Shown here: one piece after another, positions 52,508 through 61,166 of the stretch
Position numbering within the stretch: position 1 is the first letter of the stretch
How the letters are laid out: every line of letters begins with the position of its first letter
Assembly: GCF_001483135.1 (NCBI RefSeq)
Contig: NZ_LNAL01000003.1
Location: forward strand, 248,001-312,000
Length of the DNA stretch: 64,000 nt
Origin: Solirubrum puertoriconensis
GTDB taxonomy: Bacteria > Bacteroidota > Bacteroidia > Cytophagales > Hymenobacteraceae
Direction: 5' to 3'
Notes under the pieces: generated by a model
Database searches by the model: none
What the model saw: the letters and a program-made list of their open reading frames with translations, nothing else
Told to the model about the DNA's origin: nothing
Program-made: the position numbers and the translations under genes

Positions 52508-53392
52508 ATGTGCGTGCTTATGCCAAAACTATACTTAGGGCTATTATTCATCTTCTTACCTCTTTTCGGCGCTGCGCAGGGCAACGGTCCCGGCGTACGC
52601 GGCGGGCGGGCCGCCGCTTTGGGCAATGCTTCCGTTACGCTAGCCGATGTGTGGGCAATAGGCAACAATGCAGCGGGCCTGGGTGCTCTCACGCGGCCCG
52701 AAGCCGGGGTATACGCCGACAACCGTTTTCTGATTCCGGAGTTTGGCAATGCTGCTTTGGCTGCGGCTTTACCCCTAAGTAAGCAGCCCGTGGGCAGTAC
52801 TGCCACTGCGGCACCGCACGGCGTAGTAGGCGTGGAGCTGCAGCGTTTTGGCGGCAAGCTCTACAACGAGCAGCGCGCTGGCGTGGGCTATGGTTACCGC
52901 TTAGGGTTGTTCAGCGTAGGAGCGCGGGCCGATATGCTGCAGGTGCGTATCGAAGGCCTGGGGAGCCGGCGTGCGGTGGCGTTGTCGCTGGGCGGGCAGG
53001 CTGAAATAGTACCGCAGAAGCTGACCTTCGGGGCTTACCTCTACAACCTCAACCAAGCTCGGTTGGCCGAATACCAAAACGAGCGCGTACCTACTGTGCT
53101 AAAAGCCGGTTTGGGCTACCGCGCTACGCCCAAGGTGTTGTTGCTGATAGAAACCGAAAAGGACGTGGAGCAGGCCGCCGATTTGAAAGCGGGGCTCGAG
53201 TACCAAATAGTTGAGGCGTTTGCAATGCGGGCGGGAGTTGCTACGCTAACCGAACAGATGACTGGTGGCTTTGGGCTGCGCTTTGGCAGAGCCCGCGTTG
53301 ATTATGGAGCCGCCTGGCACAATGCGCTCGGGCTGAGCCAACACCTGAGCGTGAGCCTGCGCTTTGAACCCAAAGCCTCTGCCGAGCTATGA
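52508..53392 (+). CDS. PorV/PorQ-like outer-membrane beta-barrel protein
   Basis: 294 residues; an internal ATG at 52520 would place the signal peptide (MPKLYLGLLFIFLPLFGAAQ) at the very N-terminus and is equally likely. The mature start GNGPGVRGGRAAALGNASVT and the ADVWAIGNNAAGLG segment match the PorV/FadL-like barrels of Bacteroidota, and alternating hydrophobic strands run to the end. Its stop overlaps the start of the next gene (ATGA), so the two are made together. Confidence 0.75.
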   Translation: MCVLMPKLYLGLLFIFLPLFGAAQGNGPGVRGGRAAALGNASVTLADVWAIGNNAAGLGALTRPEAGVYADNRFLIPEFGNAALAAALPLSKQPVGSTATAAPHGVVGVELQRFGGKLYNEQRAGVGYGYRLGLFSVGARADMLQVRIEGLGSRRAVALSLGGQAEIVPQKLTFGAYLYNLNQARLAEYQNERVPTVLKAGLGYRATPKVLLLIETEKDVEQAADLKAGLEYQIVEAFAMRAGVATLTEQMTGGFGLRFGRARVDYGAAWHNALGLSQHLSVSLRFEPKASAEL

Positions 53393-55539
53393 GCCGCCTA
53401 GGTGATTGGCGGCGCAAACGCAGGGGAAGGGTGTGGCTCCTGCTGGCGGTACTCTATACCCTAGGTGCGCTGCGGGCGCAGGGCCAAGTGCAGGATTACC
53501 CGCGCCAGCGCCCCGACCTCGACCGGCTGATGCAGGAACTGTTTGCCGAGCCGCAAAGCGACCAAGTACCCTACGAAGACCTGTACGAGACGCTGCTGCA
53601 GTACCTGCAAACGCCGCTCAACCTGAACACCGCCACGCGCGAGGAGCTGACCAGCCTGCTGCTACTCTCGCAACCGCAGATTACGGCCCTGCTCGAGCAC
53701 CGCGAGCGAAACGGCGCCTTGCTGAGCCTCTACGAGCTGCAAAGCATCGACGAGCTGGATTTGCGCACCATCTACCGGCTGGCTCCGTTTGCGACGGTGG
53801 GCGAGCCGAGCGGCAACGCCGTGCGCGGCCCCTTGTGGCAGCGCATTTTGCAAGAAGACAACAACGCGCTGTTTATCCGCTACGAGCGGGTGTTGCAAGA
53901 GCGCAAAGGCTATACTGCACCTACCATCAACAGCAACGGTAGCCAATCGAGCCGCTACCTAGGCTCGCCCGATAAGCTGCTGATACGATTCCGAACCAGC
54001 CATGCGCGCGATTTCAGCATTGGCTTTGCGGCCGAGAAAGACGCCGGCGAGCAGTTTACCTGGAGCCCCGGCACCCGCCGCTATGGCTTCGATTACTACT
54101 CGGCGCACCTAGGGCTGTTTGAGCGCGGGCGGCTTAAGGCGGTAATTGTAGGCGACTACCAGTTGCAGTTTGAGCAAGGGTTGTTGCTGTCGTCGGGGTT
54201 GCAGGTGGGCAAAGGGGCCGAAACCATTACCACGCTGCGCCGCTCCAACCTAGGCATTAGGCCCTACACCTCGGTGCTCGAAAGCTCGTTTTTCCGTGGA
54301 GCGGCGGCCACCGTGGCGCCTGCGCCGAGCTGGCGCCTCACGGGTTTTGCCTCGCTCAAGCGCGTAGATGCCTCGTTGCGCGCCACGTTAGCCGATTCGC
54401 TGGAGGAAGAAGCCACGGATTTTGCCTCGGGCTTGCTGCTGACAGGGTTTCACCGTACCAACGCCGAGCTGAACAACCGCCGCAGCTTGCGCGAGGGCAT
54501 TGTGGGCGGCAACGTTACTTTTGCGCCCCTAGGTAGCCAGCTCAGTTTGGGGCTTACGGCCGTGGGCACCACCTTCGATAAACCCCTGCAGCGCCGCCCC
54601 GAGCCGTACAACCTGTACGAATTTGGCGGGAGACAAAACTTGGCCATATCGGCGCACTACAGCTACGGGTGGCGCAACCTTAGCCTGTTCGGCGAAACGG
54701 CCCGCAGCAGCAGTGGCGGCCTAGGTACGGTAAACGGCTTGCTTGCCAGCCTAGGCTCCGATGTGGATGCCGCCGTGCTTTACCGGCACTACGCGCGCAA
54801 CTTTCATACGCTTTACGGCAACGCTTTCGGCGAAAACACCCGTAACATCAACGAAAGCGGCTTGTACCTAGGCCTGAAGCTGCGGCCCTTGGCGCGGTGG
54901 GAGCTATCGGCATACTACGATCAGTTTCGGTTTCCGTGGTTGCGTTACCAGGTAAGTGCCCCTTCGCGCGGGTACGATTGGCTGGTGCGCGTGGCGTTTT
55001 CGCCTACCAAAACCAGTCAGCTTTACGCGCAGGTGCGCACCCGCCAAAAGCCCAACGATGCCGACGCCTCGCGCCCCGTGCCTAACCCGGTGCCTGCACT
55101 ACGCCGCTCGTTACTGCTGTTCTACGACACCAATCCTACCAGCATCCTTAGCCTGCGCACCCGCCTGCAGGGTACCCACTACCGCGAAGACCTAGGCCCC
55201 CGGCGCACGGGTTATTTGCTGGCCCAGGATGTAACCGTGCAGCCCTTGCGCGCCCTGCGCCTATCGGCCCGCTACGCGCTCTTCGATACCGACGATTACG
55301 ACACCCGCCAGTACGCCTACGAGCAGGATGTGCTGTATGCTTTTTCGGTGCCGGCGCTGGCGGGCCGCGGCACCCGCATGTATGCTTTGGCCGAGTACAA
55401 GCTCGGCCGCCACATTACGCTTTGGGTGCGCTATGCCACCACTACGTACCGCGGACAAAAAACCGTAGGCTCGGGCCTCGAAGAAATCCAGGGCCCACAA
55501 CGCTCCGAAGTAAAGGCCCAACTGCGGGTAGCGTTGTAG
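53389..55539 (+). CDS. Outer-membrane barrel protein with ComEA-type helix-hairpin-helix domain
   Basis: 716 residues. An N-terminal signal segment (about 14-32) is followed by a helical region. A ComEA-like HhH module lies at about 75-135, with PLNLNTATREELTSLL, ITALLEHRERNG and LYELQSIDELD. The remaining 560 residues look like a beta-barrel with many aromatic, alternating strands (YGFDYYSAHLGLFERG, YLGLKLRPLARWELSAYYDQF). HhH modules of this sequence type bind DNA or form protein contacts. Nothing in the sequence fixes the function. It is coupled to the PorV-like gene by ATGA and holds ten CCTAGG sites. Confidence 0.75.
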   Translation: MSRLGDWRRKRRGRVWLLLAVLYTLGALRAQGQVQDYPRQRPDLDRLMQELFAEPQSDQVPYEDLYETLLQYLQTPLNLNTATREELTSLLLLSQPQITALLEHRERNGALLSLYELQSIDELDLRTIYRLAPFATVGEPSGNAVRGPLWQRILQEDNNALFIRYERVLQERKGYTAPTINSNGSQSSRYLGSPDKLLIRFRTSHARDFSIGFAAEKDAGEQFTWSPGTRRYGFDYYSAHLGLFERGRLKAVIVGDYQLQFEQGLLLSSGLQVGKGAETITTLRRSNLGIRPYTSVLESSFFRGAAATVAPAPSWRLTGFASLKRVDASLRATLADSLEEEATDFASGLLLTGFHRTNAELNNRRSLREGIVGGNVTFAPLGSQLSLGLTAVGTTFDKPLQRRPEPYNLYEFGGRQNLAISAHYSYGWRNLSLFGETARSSSGGLGTVNGLLASLGSDVDAAVLYRHYARNFHTLYGNAFGENTRNINESGLYLGLKLRPLARWELSAYYDQFRFPWLRYQVSAPSRGYDWLVRVAFSPTKTSQLYAQVRTRQKPNDADASRPVPNPVPALRRSLLLFYDTNPTSILSLRTRLQGTHYREDLGPRRTGYLLAQDVTVQPLRALRLSARYALFDTDDYDTRQYAYEQDVLYAFSVPALAGRGTRMYALAEYKLGRHITLWVRYATTTYRGQKTVGSGLEEIQGPQRSEVKAQLRVAL

Positions 55540-55567
55540 GTGCCTGGGCCAGCAATGGGCCACAAAG

Positions 55568-55603
55568 CAAGCGGCGGCTCCTGAAAGCAGGAACCGCCGC
55601 TTG
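55568..55603. terminator. Bidirectional terminator between the barrel gene and protease
   Basis: A 16-bp stem with one mismatch and an AAAG loop. It lies between two convergent genes. Confidence 0.75.
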
Positions 55604-55629
55604 TTGCATGATTACGTACCCGATTGCGC

Positions 55630-58600
55630 TTACAACTTCATCAGCTTTTGGGTGGCCGTGCCGCCGCCGGGCAGCTCCACCTGCAGGTGGTACACCCCTT
55701 GGCTTAGCTTGCCTAGGTCGAGGGTGTGGCGCAACTGGCCGGCACCTTTGGTGAGCTGCTCAGCCAGCACGGTGCGGCCCACGGCATCGGTTACGCGCAC
55801 CTGCATAGTACCGCGTAAGCTGTTGTCCACATTCAGCTCGAAACGGCCGGTGCTGGGGTTGGGGTACACCGATACACCTTGCAACTGCTTGGGGCTGAGG
55901 CTGCTGGTTATGGCATCTTGCACGGTGCAAAGCTCTAGGGTCCAGTTGGTGAAGGAGCCGGCATTGCCCGGGGCTACATCCAGTACGTGCAGCGTCCATG
56001 GCCCATTGGCTGGGTTGCCTCTGAACGCGGCCAGTGCACTTTCGGGTCGGTAGGTGCCGCCGGTGTTAATGGGGCAGGTTATACCCGTTGGGGCCGCATC
56101 GTCGAAGCTGGCGTTGATGTTGGCTGTGCCCGGGCACGGCGACGAGCCCAGGCGCACGCGGATGTTGTTGGGCCCGCGTAGCTCCAGCACCAGCTCGCCT
56201 AGGTCGCGGTGCGTAATGCGAAGGTTGCGCACCCGCACCTGGGACACCACATCGGTGCTGTTTACCGTGATGGTGGAAGTAGCCGTGGCGTTGGTTGAGT
56301 TGGTAATAGCAGCTGGTAAATCGGTGGGGGTGTAGGTAGTGCAGGCAAGTTGGCCCACGTAAAACTGTTCGCCCGCCGACCAGTTGCCCACCCCGCACTC
56401 GGCCGTACCGCGCACGCGCCAGTAGTAGCGGCCGTTTTCTTGCAGCGTGGTAGCGGCTGTGTAGGAGTTTGTGGTAAGGCCCGTTTGGCTGATCACTAAG
56501 TTGCTGAAGCCCGCATCGGTGGCTACTTGCAGGTCGTAGGAGGTTGCGCCCTGTATGGCCGACCACGTAAACCTAGGCTGCGGCAATGCCCGCAGCGAGT
56601 TGGCAGCGGGCTGCTGCAGGGTGGGCGGCACGTTGGCCGAGTTGCGCACCACCAAACTAATTACCTGCGTTTCGGTGGTACTGCCGTTGGTGCCCGATAC
56701 CGTGATGGGGTAGGTGCCCGAGGCGGTGGTGGCCGCCGAGCTGATAGTAACCGAAGTGGTGCTGCCGGCGGCTACCTGGGTGCTGCCGAAGTTTACGCTA
56801 ACGCCTGCCGGTATACCCGTAGCCGACAAGGTTACTTGCCCCGTAAAGCCTAAAATCTGACCTACGCTGAGGCTGCAGCTTACCGAGCCGCCGGGGCAAA
56901 AAGACTGGGTGCTGTTGGCGCAGTCACTTGCCAGAAAGAAGCCCGGCCCGGTTGGCGTTTGCAGCGTAAAGTTTTGGTTGGAGATGTCGAAGAAGATGCC
57001 ACCAGTGGCTTTTACCTTCAGCCGCACTTGCGTGGAGGGGGGCACGCCTGCCGGCACCGTTACTTGCTCGGCGCCATCGTTGGGCGTACCGGCCGCCAGG
57101 GTGTAGGGGTACGTCAGGCCACCGTCAACAGAAAGCAAAATATCTACCCGCGAGGCACTAACAGGGGCCGCCGTTGTATTGGCCACATCCCAAGTAACTT
57201 GTTGCGGCACGGTGGTGCGCCAAGTAACGTTGGTATTGGGTGCCGTAACGACGAAGGGCCCGGCGTTATCAGCTACGGGTACCGTAATGGCATCGTAGTT
57301 GGTAGCGCCGCCCCCTGTGCGGTTGTCGCGCACGGTTAGCCGGAAGTTGAGCGTGCGGCCGTACTGGGGCAGCACCTCCCCGATGGTCGGCAGGTTGTTC
57401 AGCAAAGCTCCAAGCCGCGGAAAAACACGGGTAGGATCGGTAGTGGGCGGAAACGAGCGGAAAATAGGCGCATCGCCCTGGGGTTGATCGGGGTTGCCGC
57501 CAGGCCCTAGGTCCAGCTCTTCCCAACAGTAAGTGAGGGCGTCGCCATCGGGGTCCGAAGCGGTACCTGTCAGCTCGAACGGCGTGCCCTTCGGGATTAC
57601 GTAATTGGCGCCAGCTTCTACTACTGGTGGCCGGTTGCCCGTGTTGCTGATGCTGGCGCAAGCACCTAGGGTGGTTACGTGGTCGAGAATTTCGTCGTAG
57701 CTAGCCGTGTGAAAATAGGCATCGGAGTTGGCCTGCAGGTTGTAGGGCGCGCAAATGCCCGCGTAGGCCATGATGGTGGAGCCAGAGCCCGGCTCGTAAG
57801 CTGTGGAGCCGGAGCGGTTGCCCACCCGGCAGTTATTAGCATCGGTGGCGTTGAAGGTGTGATTGGCGCCAAACTGGTGCCCCATCTCGTGCGCCACAAA
57901 GTCAATATCGAAGGCGTCGCCCACCGGGTTCGGAAGGCCTGTGGTGGCCCGGGCTTTGTTGTTGCCTACGCACACCACACCTAGGCCCGCCAGGCCGCCA
58001 CCATCGGTCGTAAACACGTGGCCAATGTCGTAGTTGGCCGGCCCGATGCGTTGGTCGGTAACCTGCTGATTTGTGTTGAGAGTCGTCTCTGAGCTTTCGT
58101 TGGTGTACGGGTCGGTAGCCGGATCCAGGAAGATCAGCTGATCGGTGTTGGCAACAAGCCGGAGCCGAATCGATAGTTCTTTCTCGTATACCCCACTCAC
58201 GCGGTTCACCGAGGCCACAATGCCAGCCAGGGCGCCTTCGGTTGTTCCGCCTTTTTTGGCGGCGTACTCACCTGTGCAGGCCATGGCCAAACGGTAGGTA
58301 CGCAGCTGGGTGCCGTTGCTGCGGGCGGCCGTGCCGTTTTGCAACGGGCTAAGCCGCTGGTTTAGCACCGAAGGCGTTTGGGTAAGGCACACGCGCCGGG
58401 CTAGAGCCGCATCGTTGATGTCGCGCTTGTAAAACACCAAGTGTTCTTGCCCTCCCGCGGCGGGGTCGACATACACCGTATTGCCCGCCGACAAAATCAT
58501 GGCATGCAGGCCCGCCCCCGACACATCGAAGTAGGCAGTGGCGGTTGGGTCGTCGATACCTTGGGCGGAATACGTTTTGATGGCAGGGTAGCGCGCTGCC

Positions 58601-58947
58601 AATTCGGGCGCCATAACCTGGGTTTCGGTTACCCTGAACCGGCCCGAGCTGCCATCGGGGAGGGGTAGGGCCACTACCGTACCGGAGCGGCGGGCGTTGT
58701 TGCCATCGGGCGCCTGGGCTAGTGCAGCGCGCAAGTTGGCCATTTGCACCGTAACTACCCTATATCTGCCTAGGGCTTGCGTGGTGCGGCGGGCAGCAGC
58801 AGATAGCTGAGTGGTTTTGGCATCGGCCCATAACACCCGCTGCGCCGAGGCCGAAAAAGGCAAACCAACACCAGCTAGGAGTAGGCCACGCAGCACTGCG
58901 CCACGCAGCGCTGGCCAAGGCAGGGTAAAGGATGTGCGCATAGGCAT
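55630..58947 (-). CDS. Secreted reprolysin-like metalloprotease with P-domain and T9SS tail
   Basis: 1105 residues. Signal peptide (about 1-36), a propeptide (about 37-210), and a metzincin catalytic domain with the zinc site HEMGHQFGANH (353-363) and Met-turn TIMAYAG (about 393). Fibronectin/Ig-like repeats follow, one with WSAIQGATSYDLQVATD. A proprotein-convertase-type P-domain (about 890-1010, RDLGELVLELRGP) comes next, and the protein ends with a type IX secretion sorting domain (GVSVYPNPSTGRFELNV to the KLMKL tail). It is probably secreted and surface-attached to degrade proteins. Motif order fits known Bacteroidota M12B-like secreted proteases. Confidence 0.93.
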   Translation of the reverse strand: MPMRTSFTLPWPALRGAVLRGLLLAGVGLPFSASAQRVLWADAKTTQLSAAARRTTQALGRYRVVTVQMANLRAALAQAPDGNNARRSGTVVALPLPDGSSGRFRVTETQVMAPELAARYPAIKTYSAQGIDDPTATAYFDVSGAGLHAMILSAGNTVYVDPAAGGQEHLVFYKRDINDAALARRVCLTQTPSVLNQRLSPLQNGTAARSNGTQLRTYRLAMACTGEYAAKKGGTTEGALAGIVASVNRVSGVYEKELSIRLRLVANTDQLIFLDPATDPYTNESSETTLNTNQQVTDQRIGPANYDIGHVFTTDGGGLAGLGVVCVGNNKARATTGLPNPVGDAFDIDFVAHEMGHQFGANHTFNATDANNCRVGNRSGSTAYEPGSGSTIMAYAGICAPYNLQANSDAYFHTASYDEILDHVTTLGACASISNTGNRPPVVEAGANYVIPKGTPFELTGTASDPDGDALTYCWEELDLGPGGNPDQPQGDAPIFRSFPPTTDPTRVFPRLGALLNNLPTIGEVLPQYGRTLNFRLTVRDNRTGGGATNYDAITVPVADNAGPFVVTAPNTNVTWRTTVPQQVTWDVANTTAAPVSASRVDILLSVDGGLTYPYTLAAGTPNDGAEQVTVPAGVPPSTQVRLKVKATGGIFFDISNQNFTLQTPTGPGFFLASDCANSTQSFCPGGSVSCSLSVGQILGFTGQVTLSATGIPAGVSVNFGSTQVAAGSTTSVTISSAATTASGTYPITVSGTNGSTTETQVISLVVRNSANVPPTLQQPAANSLRALPQPRFTWSAIQGATSYDLQVATDAGFSNLVISQTGLTTNSYTAATTLQENGRYYWRVRGTAECGVGNWSAGEQFYVGQLACTTYTPTDLPAAITNSTNATATSTITVNSTDVVSQVRVRNLRITHRDLGELVLELRGPNNIRVRLGSSPCPGTANINASFDDAAPTGITCPINTGGTYRPESALAAFRGNPANGPWTLHVLDVAPGNAGSFTNWTLELCTVQDAITSSLSPKQLQGVSVYPNPSTGRFELNVDNSLRGTMQVRVTDAVGRTVLAEQLTKGAGQLRHTLDLGKLSQGVYHLQVELPGGGTATQKLMKL

Positions 58948-59162
58948 CTAGTTTCGAATGCGGCTTCAACAGTTAGAAAATCAAGTTACAGCTTTTACCG
59001 CCATCCTACGGCCATCATCGGCACCCGCCTTGTAAGGCACAACGTAGCTACGCGCCCACAGTTGCGGGTGAGTAGAGGCTGCTTTAGGTGTAATGCCCAA
59101 GGCCCGAAGATTAGTTGCCAAACTGCTGCTGCAAAAGACGAAAAAACGTAACCGCAAAAAAG

Positions 59163-59189
59163 AACAGCCACTCCGGTGGAGTGGCTGTT
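59163..59189 (-). terminator. Terminator after the DUF3857 operon
   Basis: A 12-bp perfect stem AACAGCCACTCC / GGAGTGGCTGTT with a 3-nt loop; on the minus strand it is followed by cTTTTTTG. It lies 25 bases after the stop of the 59214-61166 gene. Confidence 0.9.
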
Positions 59190-59213
59190 TACGTTCATAT
59201 AGTTGGGGTGCTA

Positions 59214-61166
59214 TCAGGACTCTGGCCGCACCAATACCAGCTGCATGCGGTCGGCTTTGCTGATGCGCTGGCGAAATGCCTCATACGCTTCGTACTGAGC
59301 TGCCTCGAAGTGGCCATCAGGCATTTGCAACCGGCGAATGTACTGAATTGTGCCATCCTGAAGCACTTGTACCTGAGCCTCATAGCTGCCAAATGCAGTT
59401 CGTAGTTGCACCGGCGCGGGTACCGATTCGGGCTTGTAATCAGCCGGTACCTTAAATCGAACAGTGTCGGCATCGGTAAAGGGCAGGTGCAGCACCAGTG
59501 GAGTTTGCCGTGCACCCACACTAGGAGCAGGGGGGGGCAGGCGGTTGAGCAGGTTGGGTACCAAAAACAGACGCCGCCCCGTGAGCGAGGCGTAGCTTGG
59601 CAGTGCGAGCGTAAGGCGTTCGGTAACGGCTGGTAGTGCACCTTGGCGGTTGGGCTGCCAGCTGCTCTGCTCGATGGTAACGGTTGGCAAACCTAGGCGG
59701 GCATACGCACGCTTGCGTTGCTCATCAGCCGGCAGTGCGCTAATCATCTGCGCAAGGGCATCTTGCTGTAGGCCCGAAGAAAGCGTGCGCACGGTAGCGC
59801 GGCCATGGCCTTTGTCGTCGATTACCACCTCGGCATTGCGAAACTGGCCGTTTACAGCCGCGGCATAGCTGGGCGTGCGCACGAGCTTGCCTCCTTGGGG
59901 CGTGAGCAGCAGGGCATGGCGCCCGCCCGTAAACGAGCCTAGGTAACCAAACGCCTCGCTCTGCGAAGTGCACTCCAGCCACACCGTGTCCTTAGGCATG
60001 GGCACGCACAAAATCATGTGGTTGAACTGGTTGCTAGGGAACGAGGTGCGAATAGCCGCTCGCTGCTCGCCGGCACCAATCATGGCGCAGAAACTCTCCA
60101 CCCCGGCGGCGCGCAGCAGCGCCATGCAGTAGTTGGAGAGGGCCTTGCAGTCGCCGTAGCCGGTGCTGGCTACCGTGCTGGCCGGAAACGCCTGCCATCC
60201 CCCAATACCCAACTGCACCGACACGTAGCGGGTAGAGTTTTGCAGGTATTCGTACACCTTGCGTACCCGTTGCCGTGGTTCGCTGATGTCCTTTACCAAA
60301 GCCGCTACTTTCGCCTTTATCTCGGGGCTCAATTCGGCGCGGTCCTGGTTCAGGTCGTACTCCCACTTACCTAGGCCTTGCCAGCTGGTCATGTCGCCGC
60401 GGTGGCCTTGTACTTCGAAGGCTGTTGGGGCGGTATACACCGTAGGCACCTGCTCGGCCAAAGGCGGGCTGTAAGGCTCGCGCTCCAGGGCCGGCAGGCT
60501 GGTAAGCTGCCAGGCATACACCAACTGGTTGCCTTGCTGACTTTTGGTTACGGCGCCGCCCTGCGGCAGTCGCTCCTCGAGGTAGCGCAGCGGCAGCTCG
60601 GGCGGGGTGGTTACGCGCAAGGTGGCGTGCTCCAGGCTTACGTGCTCTTCATCCTGCGGACTCCAGGCAGGGAAGTTCAGCGTGTTGTCGGAGCTGTATT
60701 CGTAAGTGAAGTCGGCAGTGTAGGGGTAACGCGGCTGGCGTAGGTCGCCCACACGCACGCGGTTGTCTTCGAAAAGGCTGGCGCCGCTTACGTTGCTGTA
60801 GTCCTTGATGTCGGCCGTACGCAGGGTGCGCACCACGCGGCCATCGGCATCGTACACGGTGCCGCGCAGGTAGCTAACCTGCGTCAGCTTATCGTAGGGC
60901 ACCACAGCCACGCCCCAATTGTCGCCTTGTTCGTCGAGCACGGTTACCACGCGGTGCACCGTGTACACCATGCGGCCGGCGGCTTTCACTGTTAGGATAT
61001 CATCCTGCTGCCGAATAACCGCGTGCGCATTTTGGCGTAGCGCGGCCGGAATGCTGCTCACCGGCCATTGCAGCGGCTGCCCCGCTTGCGCTAGCAGCGG
61101 CCCCAAGCACAGGGCCGCTGCTAGCGCAAAGCGCGAAGAAATAGAATGCTGACCTAGGAGGCTCAT
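59214..61166 (-). CDS. DUF3857 transglutaminase-like protein, catalytic Cys present
   Basis: 650 residues with a signal peptide (about 1-28). A DUF3857 beta-sandwich (about 45-230) precedes a transglutaminase-like domain (about 260-400) with Cys340 in STGYGDCKALSNYC and His383 in QFNHMIL; a C-terminal beta region follows. The Cys-His pair indicates a potentially active cysteine enzyme. Function is unknown. The start overlaps the stop of the next gene upstream (ATGA), forming an operon with a Cys-lacking paralogue. Confidence 0.87.
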   Translation of the reverse strand: MSLLGQHSISSRFALAAALCLGPLLAQAGQPLQWPVSSIPAALRQNAHAVIRQQDDILTVKAAGRMVYTVHRVVTVLDEQGDNWGVAVVPYDKLTQVSYLRGTVYDADGRVVRTLRTADIKDYSNVSGASLFEDNRVRVGDLRQPRYPYTADFTYEYSSDNTLNFPAWSPQDEEHVSLEHATLRVTTPPELPLRYLEERLPQGGAVTKSQQGNQLVYAWQLTSLPALEREPYSPPLAEQVPTVYTAPTAFEVQGHRGDMTSWQGLGKWEYDLNQDRAELSPEIKAKVAALVKDISEPRQRVRKVYEYLQNSTRYVSVQLGIGGWQAFPASTVASTGYGDCKALSNYCMALLRAAGVESFCAMIGAGEQRAAIRTSFPSNQFNHMILCVPMPKDTVWLECTSQSEAFGYLGSFTGGRHALLLTPQGGKLVRTPSYAAAVNGQFRNAEVVIDDKGHGRATVRTLSSGLQQDALAQMISALPADEQRKRAYARLGLPTVTIEQSSWQPNRQGALPAVTERLTLALPSYASLTGRRLFLVPNLLNRLPPPAPSVGARQTPLVLHLPFTDADTVRFKVPADYKPESVPAPVQLRTAFGSYEAQVQVLQDGTIQYIRRLQMPDGHFEAAQYEAYEAFRQRISKADRMQLVLVRPES

